NCBI RefSeq assembly: GCF_025766255.1
Contig: NW_026516769.1
Coordinates: 98,555-162,554, forward strand
Length of the DNA stretch: 64,000 bases
Direction: 5' to 3'
DNA from: Zychaea mexicana
Lineage: Eukaryota; Mucoromycota; Mucoromycetes; Mucorales; Lichtheimiaceae
In this document: positions 25,397 to 34,610 of the stretch, one piece after another
Position numbering within the stretch: the first letter of the stretch is position 1
Layout: every line of letters begins with the position of its first letter
Notes under the pieces: model-generated
Told to the model about the DNA's origin: nothing
The model's input: the letters and a program-made list of their open reading frames with translations, nothing else
The model's database searches: none
Made by a program: the position numbers and the translations under genes

Positions 25397-26877
25397 GTGT
25401 GGTTAATGGGAAAGGAGCGAATGTAAATCTATGTTTTTTAATGGAGGTATCAAGAGAGGCAGAGTATTGCGGAGAAAGCGATCAGTTTTATTAATGGTTG
25501 CAATGCCGAAAGGATATCAGTGACAGCGACAGCACCTGCTATGATAGAAAACGCTCTGCCATGTGAGCAAAAAATAGGCGATACAACAAACAAACCACTA
25601 AGCAACTGCCAACCTTAATAATTGCCTGAAGATAATACATAAATCAATGTACAGAAAGAAAAAGTACTTCTTTCAGTATAGGTTGATCGTTGTATGGGTA
25701 ATACACATTATGGTGTGACAGGAATTACGGACTATCAAGAGAGGTGTGTTGCTATGTTTGTCTGTATCTGTATGTGCTTCGATACACTACAGTGATGCTA
25801 ACGTCGGATAAAGCGTGGGTGTTTCTGCGTCGTTTTCTGGCCTACCACTGCAAGATGGGGAAAGCAATCAATGAAGACAGATACGTTGTACGTGTGGTTG
25901 AAAGGCAGCATGTGGCGAAATGCACAATGACCCACCACACTCTGTGCTGTAGTAGTCAATATATCAGTTAAAAGATTAGTTGACATCCATCAAATGTCTT
26001 CAGAATAAAACGACAAAAATGTACCCAGGTATGTACGTGCGCGAATCTTGCACGTTTGTCCATGAAAATGACGCAGTGTTTCAAAACTTACACTGTTGTG
26101 ACAGTTCTATCTAGATAATACATAAACAGCGCATTTGTCTGTTAAAATGTGTCATATGCGAGTTTATGTTGGATTTTAGAAGAGTGAAATAAATAGGGGC
26201 AGGGACGTAAATGTCAAAATGACTGACGTGATGATGGTCTGTCAACAGTTTCCATATATTCTGGCAACGTTTAAAAGAAGATAACGCAAGGACAGAGGCC
26301 TTGCAAACTCGGCGATGATGCGCTGGGTCATGAGACAGACTTGTATGTTTACAGTACGTCGAAATGAATGTTAATTCGCTGGAAAGATCACTGTGACCGA
26401 GCCATCTTGCTGGGAAGTGGATATACTGTAATAATTATCAGATCTTACCAAGAGGAAATATTTACTAACGGTCGTATGAATGATAGTATAACCATATGAG
26501 TTATTGTTTTCTGCCCCTTATATCGTACAATACATCAGAGAGTGGTGATGATTTTGTACACTACAATGATATGATATGCAGTTTTAGAAGAGAAGAAATC
26601 AACTACACACCCAGAAAGATATATGTTGATCTTCCTTTTCAACGCTTCACGATGGTCGAAGAAACCTCGCAGCCTCGATCGATTGCTATTCTTTTACCTA
26701 TGTTTTTTAAATTGTGTCTACCTCTATACGTCAAAATTGATCAATATAGAAGTACGGCAAGAAAGTAACAAAAACTTACTGCCTCACCTTTTATAACTCC
26801 CATAATGGCGCAGCCCGCCATTTATCATTTAGCATGCTGTTTAAGTAAGAGCAGTTTTTTGCGACACTTTAGTTGCT
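25397..26877. other. 1.5-kb intergenic region at the edge of the transposon island
   Basis: The left part is presumably the GPI8 promoter. No gene is supported: the open frames at 25744-25971 and 26496-26768 have no recognisable motif or splice extension. No tRNA or other RNA gene was recognised. Confidence 0.5.
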
Positions 26878-26890
26878 TCGTGCACGATAC
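26878..26890. repeat. Left 13-bp target-site duplication of LINE fragment
   Basis: TCGTGCACGATAC, repeated exactly at 27603-27615. The two copies bracket the LINE tail. Confidence 0.6.
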
Positions 26891-27602
26891 GATTAAAATT
26901 CGATTTTATTAATGACTCAATGAACGCTGCGCTCGTGAAAGCATGTCCGCTCTAGTCCGGTCTCAAAAGTGGAGAATAAAGAAACCCTGATCAGAGGAAA
27001 CAGGGAAAAGGTCGAAGGAGGGAGGGGAGAGTAAATCTAAGGTGGGGAGAGAGTGCAAGGGTATAGACATGGAAAAGTGAGTAGAAGAGGGATATCTAGC
27101 TAGAGGATAGGGGGCAAGATGGCATTTTCTTGTGTTTTTGCTTTTTGCTTTCTTCGTTTTATTTATATAAACTGATATATACTATACAGGGGCAGGAGGT
27201 GGAGGAACAATCCATTTGAGAAGGTCGGCGCCGGGTTCGACATCAAAATACTGCTGTAGATCAGTGCTAGGGTGTTGGTGCGCATCAAGTTCAGCAAGTA
27301 TTTTGCAGATGATAGGGCCAGGTGGTGCGTAAGTGCTGGATGCGTCGAGGTGATTGCGGCTGGGAGTGGTGCAGTTGGTTTAAGACATAGGACAGTGGGT
27401 CTGTAGTGCAGTTATGGCTGATGCGGAGACGAGTGTGTATGCGCAGACACTGAATCGCGTGTTGTTTGTTGAAGTCGGCGTGGCGGCATGTTGTACAGCA
27501 TTTGCGTTCGCCACCAACCAACCAGCCGAGACGCCAGCGAATGCAGCGACTACGGTCCTTGTTCGACATTGGCAACCATAAAAATGGGATCAACCCCAAG
27601 GC
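26891..27602 (-). mobile_element. 5'-truncated non-LTR retrotransposon (LINE) tail
   Basis: A 712-bp insert flanked by an exact 13-bp direct repeat. On the minus strand, 27599-27291 encodes a Cys/His-rich C-terminus: RWRLGWLVGG, then CTTCRHADFNKQHAIQCL, which fits the zinc-binding end of Mucorales-type LINE polyproteins (from memory of the family). About 400 bp of 3' region follows, ending in an A-rich tail read on the minus strand. The reverse transcriptase itself is absent, as expected of a 5'-truncated insertion. Confidence 0.55.
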
Positions 27603-27615
27603 TCGTGCACGATAC
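27603..27615. repeat. Right 13-bp target-site duplication of LINE fragment
   Basis: TCGTGCACGATAC, second copy. Its last bases overlap the TA-C start of the IS630-like terminal repeat, so the LINE entered right at the end of that older transposon. Confidence 0.6.
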
Positions 27616-28070
27616 AGTGCTTATGGTCTCAATTGGCAGATTTAAGAATTCCAAATGGCGGCCTACAAAATGTCAATTCGCGTTTCTTTCAGATTCTTTA
27701 CTTTCAGCATGAGCAATAAACTTCACTATTTTGTAGAAGATAATCGAGGCTCGATTAACACAAAAAACGATATCGAAGCTATGGACTACATCACTGAAGA
27801 AGGACATGAGTTTCATTTGGAAAAATCAACTGACTTGACAATTTATAAACTTATTCAACATACTCCTATTGAGCTTGACCCTGAAAGCGAATGGCGACTA
27901 GATATTACCAAAAAAAGTCAAAAAGATGAAGGCTGAAGGCAATACCTCCACAGATGAACAAAAAACACCGTTTTTGTACAATTCGAAGATAAAGTTTTTC
28001 ACAGCTACAAAGTTTCAAAGATTGATTGGTGTTTCTGAACGAACTGCTCAGGGCCAAAATAATAGAAATT
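27615..28070 (+). pseudogene. IS630/Tc1-like transposon fragment, copy a (5' end)
   Basis: Begins with the terminal sequence CAGTGCTTATGGTCTCAATT preceded by TA. The open frame at 27709-27936 starts MSNKLHYFVEDNRGSINTK, the N-terminus of a DDE transposase seen more fully in copy b (30991, minus). Relative to copy c, about 100 bp are missing between the terminal repeat and the ATG. The frame breaks after PESEWRLDI, and the copy stops abruptly at about 28070, the same point as copy c at 56330. Confidence 0.65.
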
Positions 28071-28632
28071 GAGCCTTTTTATCTAAAAATTTTCATCATT
28101 ATTCTTATTCATTTTATTATTGAAATTATTATCATTTATATATATAACTTCCTTTTTTTATTTTCTGTATTGTGATTTTTTATTCTGTTTCTTTGTTTTA
28201 CTTTATATTTATACTCAAATACATTATTATAATCTTTTTTTATCTGTATACTAAATTGTTTAATTTCATCATCAAAATTTATAATTACTTGTTTAATATT
28301 TAGCTCCTCTATTTTTTTTGTCAAAAACATTCTTTTTAAATTTTTGAAAAATGATTCATCATTTAATATATTTTTAAAATTATCTATCTCATCTACTTTT
28401 ATTTCATAATATAATATAATATAAAAATCAATTTTGTTTTACTTAATATATATCTTATAATTTCTGTAAACTACTTAAGGATAACTCCATTTCTTTTTGT
28501 TAGGTTATTGCCATAACTAACCCTGCCACATCATTTCTTAATCAATTTGCAGACACAAACAAGGGCAAGAAGAAGGCCAGATACTTCAACGTATGTGTAT
28601 ATGTGTATCTATATTTTTATTGCAATGCCTAT
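28071..28632. repeat. AT-rich repeat block S2, copy 1
   Basis: The block is repeated, in the same orientation, at 56331-56397 plus 58843-59337; in that copy it is split by the pogo-like insertion. It includes an AT-rich coding remnant on the minus strand and continues into the left part of the hAT-like element. Confidence 0.75.
28136..28405 (-). pseudogene. Remnant of an AT-rich protein-coding element
   Basis: On the minus strand a continuous frame reads from about 28405 (YYEIKVDEIDNFKNIL) past an internal Met at 28330 to a stop at 28136. It is Lys/Asn/Ile-rich with a basic end (KNHNTENKKRKLYI). The composition resembles the AT-rich genes of the elements at 34,000 and 46,600, but no motif is shared. 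No start codon is preserved upstream. The copy at about 58860-59120 has a 1-base deletion in the T-run, so it is decaying. Confidence 0.4.
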
Positions 28633-29860
28633 TAGGGGTCGCAATCTGACCCGTGGGTCAAAACCAACCCGCGGGTTGAGGACGGGTCAATAGGTCGCGT
28701 TGATGCTTTTCTGACCCACGGGTCGACCCGTCCAACCCTTGACCTGACCCATTGACCCATTGTGACCCGTGTATACATATAATATATATGAGGTACTTAA
28801 TTTAAGTAGTCAATCTTCTTGTTGGGAAACATCATTAGTTGTCAATATGTCTGCTATAGAACTATAGCATAAAACGTACTTAATTCTTTTTATTGTGGGA
28901 TTATACTTTATATTCAGCAGTATGGGATAAGTAAGCTATAAGCAATATTTATGATAGGAGTAAAGAAGTAGCAATAGTGCAATGAGAATATACAATGGGT
29001 ATTAATCCCTATCGATAGTTTAAAAAAGGTTTCAATAAATATATATAAATAATTGTTTAAAAATATATGGGAAAAAATAAAAAATTAGATTATAATTTTT
29101 TTATTTTTAAAACGTTTAAGATATTTTTTTAATTTTTTTTAATTCGTATAATATGTTTATGTTTCATATAAACATAATTAAACCATTAAAAATATAATAT
29201 TCTTTTATAATTAATTCGGCCCAGGCTAGGAGGTACGACAACGCCCAGTTTAATTAAAAAGCAACAAAGTTAGATTTTTATTAGAATGCTTGACAGTGAA
29301 ATCCTTAACTAAAATTAATTTACTGTTTACAGTAATATTAATTGTTATGGATTAAAACTCAATAGAGGGTGGCAGTAAGAGACGCGATTTAACAAAAGAC
29401 AGAAAAGTTGAGAAAAGAAAATCGAAGGAAGAAGAAAGAAGTGAAAAGAAAAGGGAAAAGAGAAAAGGATAAGGGGTATATAGGGAAGTCGATTTTCAAC
29501 CACACTTTAAATATTATGCTTTCTACAAAGCATGTGAGCCCAAGCAATTTTTTTGTGATGGCACAGAACCCTTTACCTTTAAGAATAATCGCTCAAAACG
29601 TAGATGTTGCTAGCACTGCTAGGAATTTGCGTGCCATCATCTTAAAGAGCTATATATATGTATGGAGTTTTGCACTTCCAGTGCTCAAGTTCAGGCTGAT
29701 CAACACTTCCTTCATCACTGCATTGGAACCAGTCTTGACCCGTCAACTCGAGTTTTGACCCATTGGGTTGAATGGGTTGGGTCGGGTCAGTGTTTTCTTG
29801 ACCCACGGGTCAACAGGTCAGACCCTTGACCCGACGCGACCCATCCAATTGCGACCCCTA
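28633..29860. mobile_element. hAT-like non-autonomous element (1.23 kb MITE)
   Basis: Terminal inverted repeats TAGGGGTCGCAAT at 28633 and its complement ending at 29860. Both ends carry several GACCC/GGGTC motifs (28650-28770 and 29740-29850), the subterminal pattern of hAT elements. The interior is AT-rich and encodes nothing recognisable. No 8-bp target duplication is visible: the left flank is block S2 and the right flank is a LINE remnant. A truncated, mutated copy of its left part lies at 59338-59506. Confidence 0.65.
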
Positions 29861-30265
29861 GTAAGGAGGGAGATAAATGCGTTTATATTTTCTACTGGGA
29901 GAAATCCAGGGACAATAGAGCCATTTTGATATCTGAAACCGAAGTAGTGGGCCGTCGTAAGAATTCAAAGATAATGCCTTGCCAAATTCGCTCTTTTGTT
30001 GGACAGGTATGATAAATAGCAAATGGTGGGCAGAGTCAATAGTAACTAAACAGACAGGGCACAGAGAAGACTCGAACACATTAGGTATGATACGATTTAA
30101 CAGGACACGATGTGGAATACATCCTGTAATCAGCCAGTATACTACAATTTGTTGAACAGCGGTAAATGACAAAGACCAGAAAAATTTCCAATAGGCAGCA
30201 GATATTCTTAGAGATAACGGAGCAATCGTCGAAGCTTGGACTGTTCTTCGGAATGGATTCATCAA
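29861..30265 (-). pseudogene. LINE remnant with zf-RVT-like C-terminal domain
   Basis: Minus-strand frame 30265-29858: AAYWKFFWSLSFTAVQQIVVYW is followed by GCIPHRVLLNRIIPNVF, then LCPVCLVTIDSAHHLLFIIP. This is the W...IPHR..L.R..P...CP.C....E/D..HLLF pattern of zf-RVT domains downstream of LINE reverse transcriptases. The final Cys of the finger appears to be replaced. It is bounded by the hAT-like element on one side and an interrupted IS630-like transposase on the other. Confidence 0.55.
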
Positions 30266-31152
30266 TAAAAATGCAATTTCGCATATAATCCATATCTATG
30301 GCTGTCCATTCCAAGATCCATTCGAATCTTGTGTTGATACGATTAATATCGTTTCGAGCTAAGGGTGGAGCAAGATAGCTTCTTCACTGAGAGACAACAC
30401 CCATGCAAGATAAAATTACTGACTGTGATTTTCTTTAAGCTAAAGCTCTCAAAACCTCTGGCTAGACTTTCGACAGCTTCTTTCGTTGCAAAAGGGGTTT
30501 CTTCATACAGCTTAAAGATGAGGCATTTTTGTTCATCTTGAAGTTGGCTACGAGGGCGACTAACAGTGTTGGTCCTCTTCTCGTAAATGTTCCATCCAGG
30601 CCCAATTTCTATTATTTTGGCCCTGAGTAGTTCGTTCAGAAACACCAACCAATCTTTGAGACTTTGCAGCTGAGATAAACGTTATCTTCGAATTGTACAA
30701 AAACGGTGGTTTTTGTTCATCTGTGTGGTTTTGGTAGGTATTGCCTTCAGCCTTCGTCTTTTTGACTTTTTTTTGGCAACATCTAGTCGCCATTCGCTTC
30801 TCTGAAGTCTCATCTTCAGGGTCAAGCTCAATAGGAGTATGTTGAATAAGTTTATAAATTGTCAAGTCAGTTGATTTTTCCAAATGAAACTTATGTCCTT
30901 CTTCAGTGATGTAGTCCATAGCTTCGATATCGTTTTTTGTGTTAATCGAGCCTCGATTATCTTCTACAAAATAGTGAAGTTTATTGCTCATACTGAAAGT
31001 AAAGAATCTGAAAGAAACGCGAATTGACTAAAAAAAATCGCTATTTAGTTTTTGCAAAATGGCCAATTGAAAATTTCTAGTACACTGATTGGCATTTGGT
31101 AGGCTGCCATTTGAACTTTTTAAATCCGCCAATTGAGACTGTAAGCACTGTA
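30266..31152 (-). pseudogene. IS630/Tc1-like DDE transposase, copy b, 3'-truncated
   Basis: The terminal repeat (CAGTGCTTACAGTCTCAATT on the minus strand) ends at 31150 with TA outside. The ATG is at 30991. The reading frame passes a helix-turn-helix region (GVSERTTQG), a linker YEKRTNTVSRPRSQLQDEQK, a second HTH-like stretch (EAVESLARGFESFSL) and reaches RNCIFIDES, the first catalytic Asp of the DDE_3 domain, over at least two frame changes. The rest is replaced by the LINE remnant at about 30266. It is the longest of three fragments (others at 27615 and 55784). Confidence 0.65.
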
Positions 31153-32199
31153 AGCTATTGTCGACTACGAAAGGTGCGCAGCATATCAAGGTTAAGCAGC
31201 TATTGCCCGTTACAGGTACTACGGTAAAAAGCGTAGCGGATGATAACATCATGACTGGGTCAAACCCTCGACCTTCTCTTTCTTCGTAGCTCTCCCCTCC
31301 CATGCCTTCCGAATACTACAAGCTCAGCACTAATCACTATAATGTTTCTTACATCCTTGACTTGATTATGTAGCTGGATCTTGGTGAGTCGGGCACGTCA
31401 ATGTTTTTCTAGAAAAGTCTTTCCCAAGTGTCGTTATCATAGATATCATCTCTATCATCACCGCCCTCCCGTTATGCGATAACATCATATTATGCTCTGT
31501 AGTTTCTTTCGCTATTTACACTTTCAAATCAGACGAAGCTACAGTCTGTGTGAGTGTAAATTATAGCCATTAAATTTTTGTGCAGCTATGTTTGCATCAA
31601 TTCATCGATCATGAACCATGCTCTGTGGCTCCTAATGGTGTAGCTAAATATCCTCCTTGTGGAACCACATGTGTTTACAGTGTTTTGCGTTTAAGAATAT
31701 AAAATTTGGGGGGACTAAATCCACTTTTTGAATCCGTCAACGAAATTTTCCTGTCATCAGTGAAATTTTTGGAAGAGTAATATAATTTTTGTTGGATCAG
31801 TGTAATTTTCCATTATCTAGTATACAGTGTTTCCGAAATTACTTAACGCACATTTCGAAATCGGTGTCGCACCTGAAAAAAACAGATGTCGGATTTCCAA
31901 AAAGCAGATGTCGGGATTTTTTTGATCAACTTGTCGCGCTTTTGGTTTTGACTTGTCGCCAAATCAATTGTCAGGGTATCGTACCACCTACTACGTATAT
32001 ACTTTAAAAGTGGTAATCGTCCAGGTGCACGTAACAACCAACCTACATACAAAATCAAATAAAAAGAAAAATAGATGCACAAGATGACATAAAATGGATA
32101 CAATGGGTATACGTATTTTATTTATTCATAAAGTAAGATGGAGAGATATAAATACAATAAATGAGGAGACAGAAGGGGGTACTAGTTTAAAGGGGAGTG
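31153..32199 (-). repeat. 1-kb repeat block S1 (inverted copy of 54733-55783)
   Basis: Near-identical in reverse orientation to 54733-55783. It contains, at 31827-31990, a stretch starting CAGTGTTTCCGAAATTACTT that is also found near 50822, the end of another Tc1/IS630-type family. The block cuts off the 3' end of the neighbouring R1 gene copy at 32200. Open frames such as 31028-31303 and 31843-32103 are conserved only because the DNA is duplicated. Confidence 0.8.
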
Positions 32200-33803
32200 A
32201 GCCAAAGGAGAATTAATAGCTGATGGGATTACAGATCTTTTTTTGCCTTTGTGGCCAACAGGGGTGATTTCATCGTCTTTCAAAGCTGCGACCGTCTCCA
32301 ATAAGTAACCACACATGCAGTAAACCAACTCCATGATGGGTACCAATTGCTTTACACATACATCAGGATCAGTGGGAAATTCTACTCTTTCCGAGTATGT
32401 CAATCGACATGCAGATCCTTTTGGACTATCCAGGATAATAACACTAATATGAAATCCTATAAATAGATCTTTGTCAATAAAATATAGATGTATACATCAT
32501 CACCCCCCCCCAGCAATATCTTACCAGATATAATAAACGCAGCTATTTTGGCTTTGTGAATACACGAAGGAAATGCGTTTGTTAAAGAAACAAAAAAGTC
32601 CTTTAACATCTTTGGAGCTTTAAGTCCACTTTCGCAGAGTTCTTTTGTTCCGGTTTCCCCATCATCTGCTAAACGAACTTCTGAGAATGCGATTTCATGA
32701 TTGAGATATACACATTTCAAATCTAGTTGGCAGCCTGATATTTGTTTAGTGACAGCGTCTGTTGTAGCTAAAGCTCGGTTCTAGTTATGTCTCACTGTTG
32801 ATGCCAAAGATTATTTCTTTCCACTAAGCATAGGAACCACAGTTAGATATTATGTTACATATGTTTACAAATGATGTAATAATAACTTACGAGCTTGCTC
32901 GGATTTTTGTAGATGAAAAGCATTTGGCAATAAAAAACCAAATGCGATATTCGACATCGTCTTCAGTAAAGTCGTCAGCAAGGATGTTGTAGTTGTATAA
33001 ATTTACTGTTTCTTGGATCGTATTCCATGCCCAAAACAAGTCTGGCTGTTTTGCTGGATAAAAATGTTTTTCCATGAGAGCATCATCCAATGCATCGACT
33101 GTTTTCTATTTTTTTTTCAGAAAAGATAGGTTTAACCTTCAGTTATCTGTATGTATACGACATTGTAAATATTGTACTGATCTTACCTTTCCTTTGAATG
33201 AGTATAAGTACTCATTGAGCTCTTTTGGTAATGGCTCATCGAATTCAATTGCTTTAAAATCATGGATATCATTTAAATCCTCTTCAGTGAATTTGTTATC
33301 GTAAATGGGATCATTCGGGTTGATAATCATCGAATGAACCGGGCTACATAGCAACAACAAATTAGCATAATTAAACATGAACACAACTTGGTATATTATA
33401 AACTTATTGTTCAAAAGGTGTTTTCATGGCAGTATCTTGCATAACTTCTTCAAGAATTGCTCCACTTGGTAACCGCTAAACATTACCAGCCTTAATGGCA
33501 TCATCATACTTCTTTTTCACCTCTGCAAATGCTTCTTCTGTCATAATCCTTCCTGAGTGATTGCTCTTGCTATTGGAAGTAGTAGTGGTAGCCTGTTTTT
33601 TCGCTTCTTCAATTTTACTTTTGATTCTGGGCCAGTCAATTTCCTGCATGCATAATAGAAATCATCAGTATATTACAGTAAAGATATAGCAATAGAAAAA
33701 AATTACTTACTTCTTCTTTATTTACTTCAATTTTTTCTTGCCTTACTACTTTGAAAAAGCTTTTTGACCATATACGACATAAGTTTTGGCGCAAATCAGT
33801 CAT
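32200..33803 (-). pseudogene. Family R1 gene, copy 1 (left arm of E1), truncated and broken
   Basis: Same gene as copies 2 (43843 +) and 3 (60669-62353 -). Exons read from ATG 33803: MTDLRQNLCRIWSKSFFKVV, then IDWPRIKSKIEEAKK and IMTEEAFAEVKKKYDDAI, then a block with MIINPNDPIYDNKFTEEDL, then DALMEKHFYPAKQPDLFWAW, then the core DLKCVYLNHEIAFSEVR with GLKAPKMLKDFF and DSPKGSACRLTYSERVEF. Damage: TAA just after the GKK-type turn near 32806-32808 (copy 3 has AAA there), and the Ser/Thr-rich C-terminus is lost where block S1 joins at 32200. Function unknown; see copy 3. Confidence 0.7.
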
Positions 33804-33893
33804 ACTGGCGATTTGCTTGAGATTTCTGTCAAAAAATTCCTCTGAGATTTAATCAATAATTTAGTGATTACAAAATATTCCTAATTTTTTATC

Positions 33894-33896
33894 AAT
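33894..33896. repeat. Left target-site duplication (AAT) of the chromodomain transposon
   Basis: Sites at 43793-43800 (reverse) and 62441-62450 show the uninterrupted junction ATCAATCACTAG. Here ATCAAT is followed by the insert, and AATCACTAG resumes at 36229. A 4-bp reading (CAAT) is also possible. Confidence 0.7.
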
Positions 33897-34041
33897 GGCG
33901 CATATGCATTACCAACTGTTTCTATATAAAAACAATTAGTAGTAAGTTTTTTATTGGTAATAAAAATTTAAATTAATTATAAAATTGAATTTTTATTTTC
34001 TAAAAAAATAAATTTCTCAATAGATTTAATCAATTTTTATA

Positions 34042-34572
34042 ATGGTTGCACTTAATAGTTTTCTTCCAATTAACCATATACAATTACGTATTAATCTATG
34101 TAATGAAATAGGTACTTTCATGGAAACTGAATTTGACCATTTCTTAGAAAAAGAAAAAAAAATAGTTGAAAGAATACAAAAAAAGGTAAATAGAAAAATA
34201 AAGGATTTATTTTCTTCTAATCATTTCTTATATCTATCTATAAATAATAATTTTTGTACACATATATTTAGAAAGGGTAAACATGAAGGAGAATTTTGTG
34301 CCCATAAAATTAGAACAAATTTAAATGGTAAAAAACCAGATTATCTTTGTTGCAGACATAGTAAAAATCATATTCCAAAAAAAAGAAAAAAAAATGTGAA
34401 AAATGAGAAAATAGTTGAAAAAGAAATTGAGAAAATAGTTGAAAAAGAAATTGAGAAAATAGTTGAAAAAGAAATTGAGAAAAAAAAAGAAAAAAAAAAG
34501 AAAAAAAGAAAACCCATAAAAATTACAATAGGAAATCCTTTTTTCTTATGCTTTAACAATATTCTTCCTTAA
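34042..34572 (+). CDS. Small Cys/His-rich, Lys-rich accessory protein of the transposon, 176 aa
   Basis: Intact single frame. The centre holds a probable zinc-binding motif: CTHIFRKGKHEGEFC (Cys72, His74, Cys86) followed about 17 residues later by DYLCCRHSKNH (Cys103, Cys104, His106, His110), then the basic IPKKRKK. The C-terminal part has three tandem copies of EKIVEKEI and a Lys-rich tail (DNA-binding or nuclear localisation). The same motif, with nearly identical wording around it (TNLNGK.PDYLCC.HSK.HIPKK), occurs in the 183-aa proteins at 46649 and 48038. No function is known to me; DNA binding at the element ends is a reasonable guess, by analogy with the second protein of Harbinger elements. 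Confidence 0.7.
   Translation: MVALNSFLPINHIQLRINLCNEIGTFMETEFDHFLEKEKKIVERIQKKVNRKIKDLFSSNHFLYLSINNNFCTHIFRKGKHEGEFCAHKIRTNLNGKKPDYLCCRHSKNHIPKKRKKNVKNEKIVEKEIEKIVEKEIEKIVEKEIEKKKEKKKKKRKPIKITIGNPFFLCFNNILP
34405..34480 (+). repeat. Three tandem 24-bp repeats inside the accessory gene
   Basis: Unit GAAAAAGAAATTGAGAAAAT plus AGTT, repeated three times in frame; it encodes a charged EKIVEKEI helix repeat. Confidence 0.8.
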
Positions 34573-34610
34573 ATTTTTTATATAAATTCTATTATATATA
34601 TTATGTTCTT

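Noticed and set aside
25744..26768. Short open frames upstream of the transposon island
   Set aside because: No motifs, no plausible splicing to neighbours, and no codon pattern different from chance.
29408..29758. 116-codon open frame inside the hAT-like element
   Set aside because: It is a Lys/Glu/Arg-rich start followed by sequence without motifs; no similarity to hAT transposases.
31028..31303. 91-codon frame repeated at 55629-55904
   Set aside because: It spans a transposon end and block S1; repeated only because the DNA is duplicated, with no protein motif.
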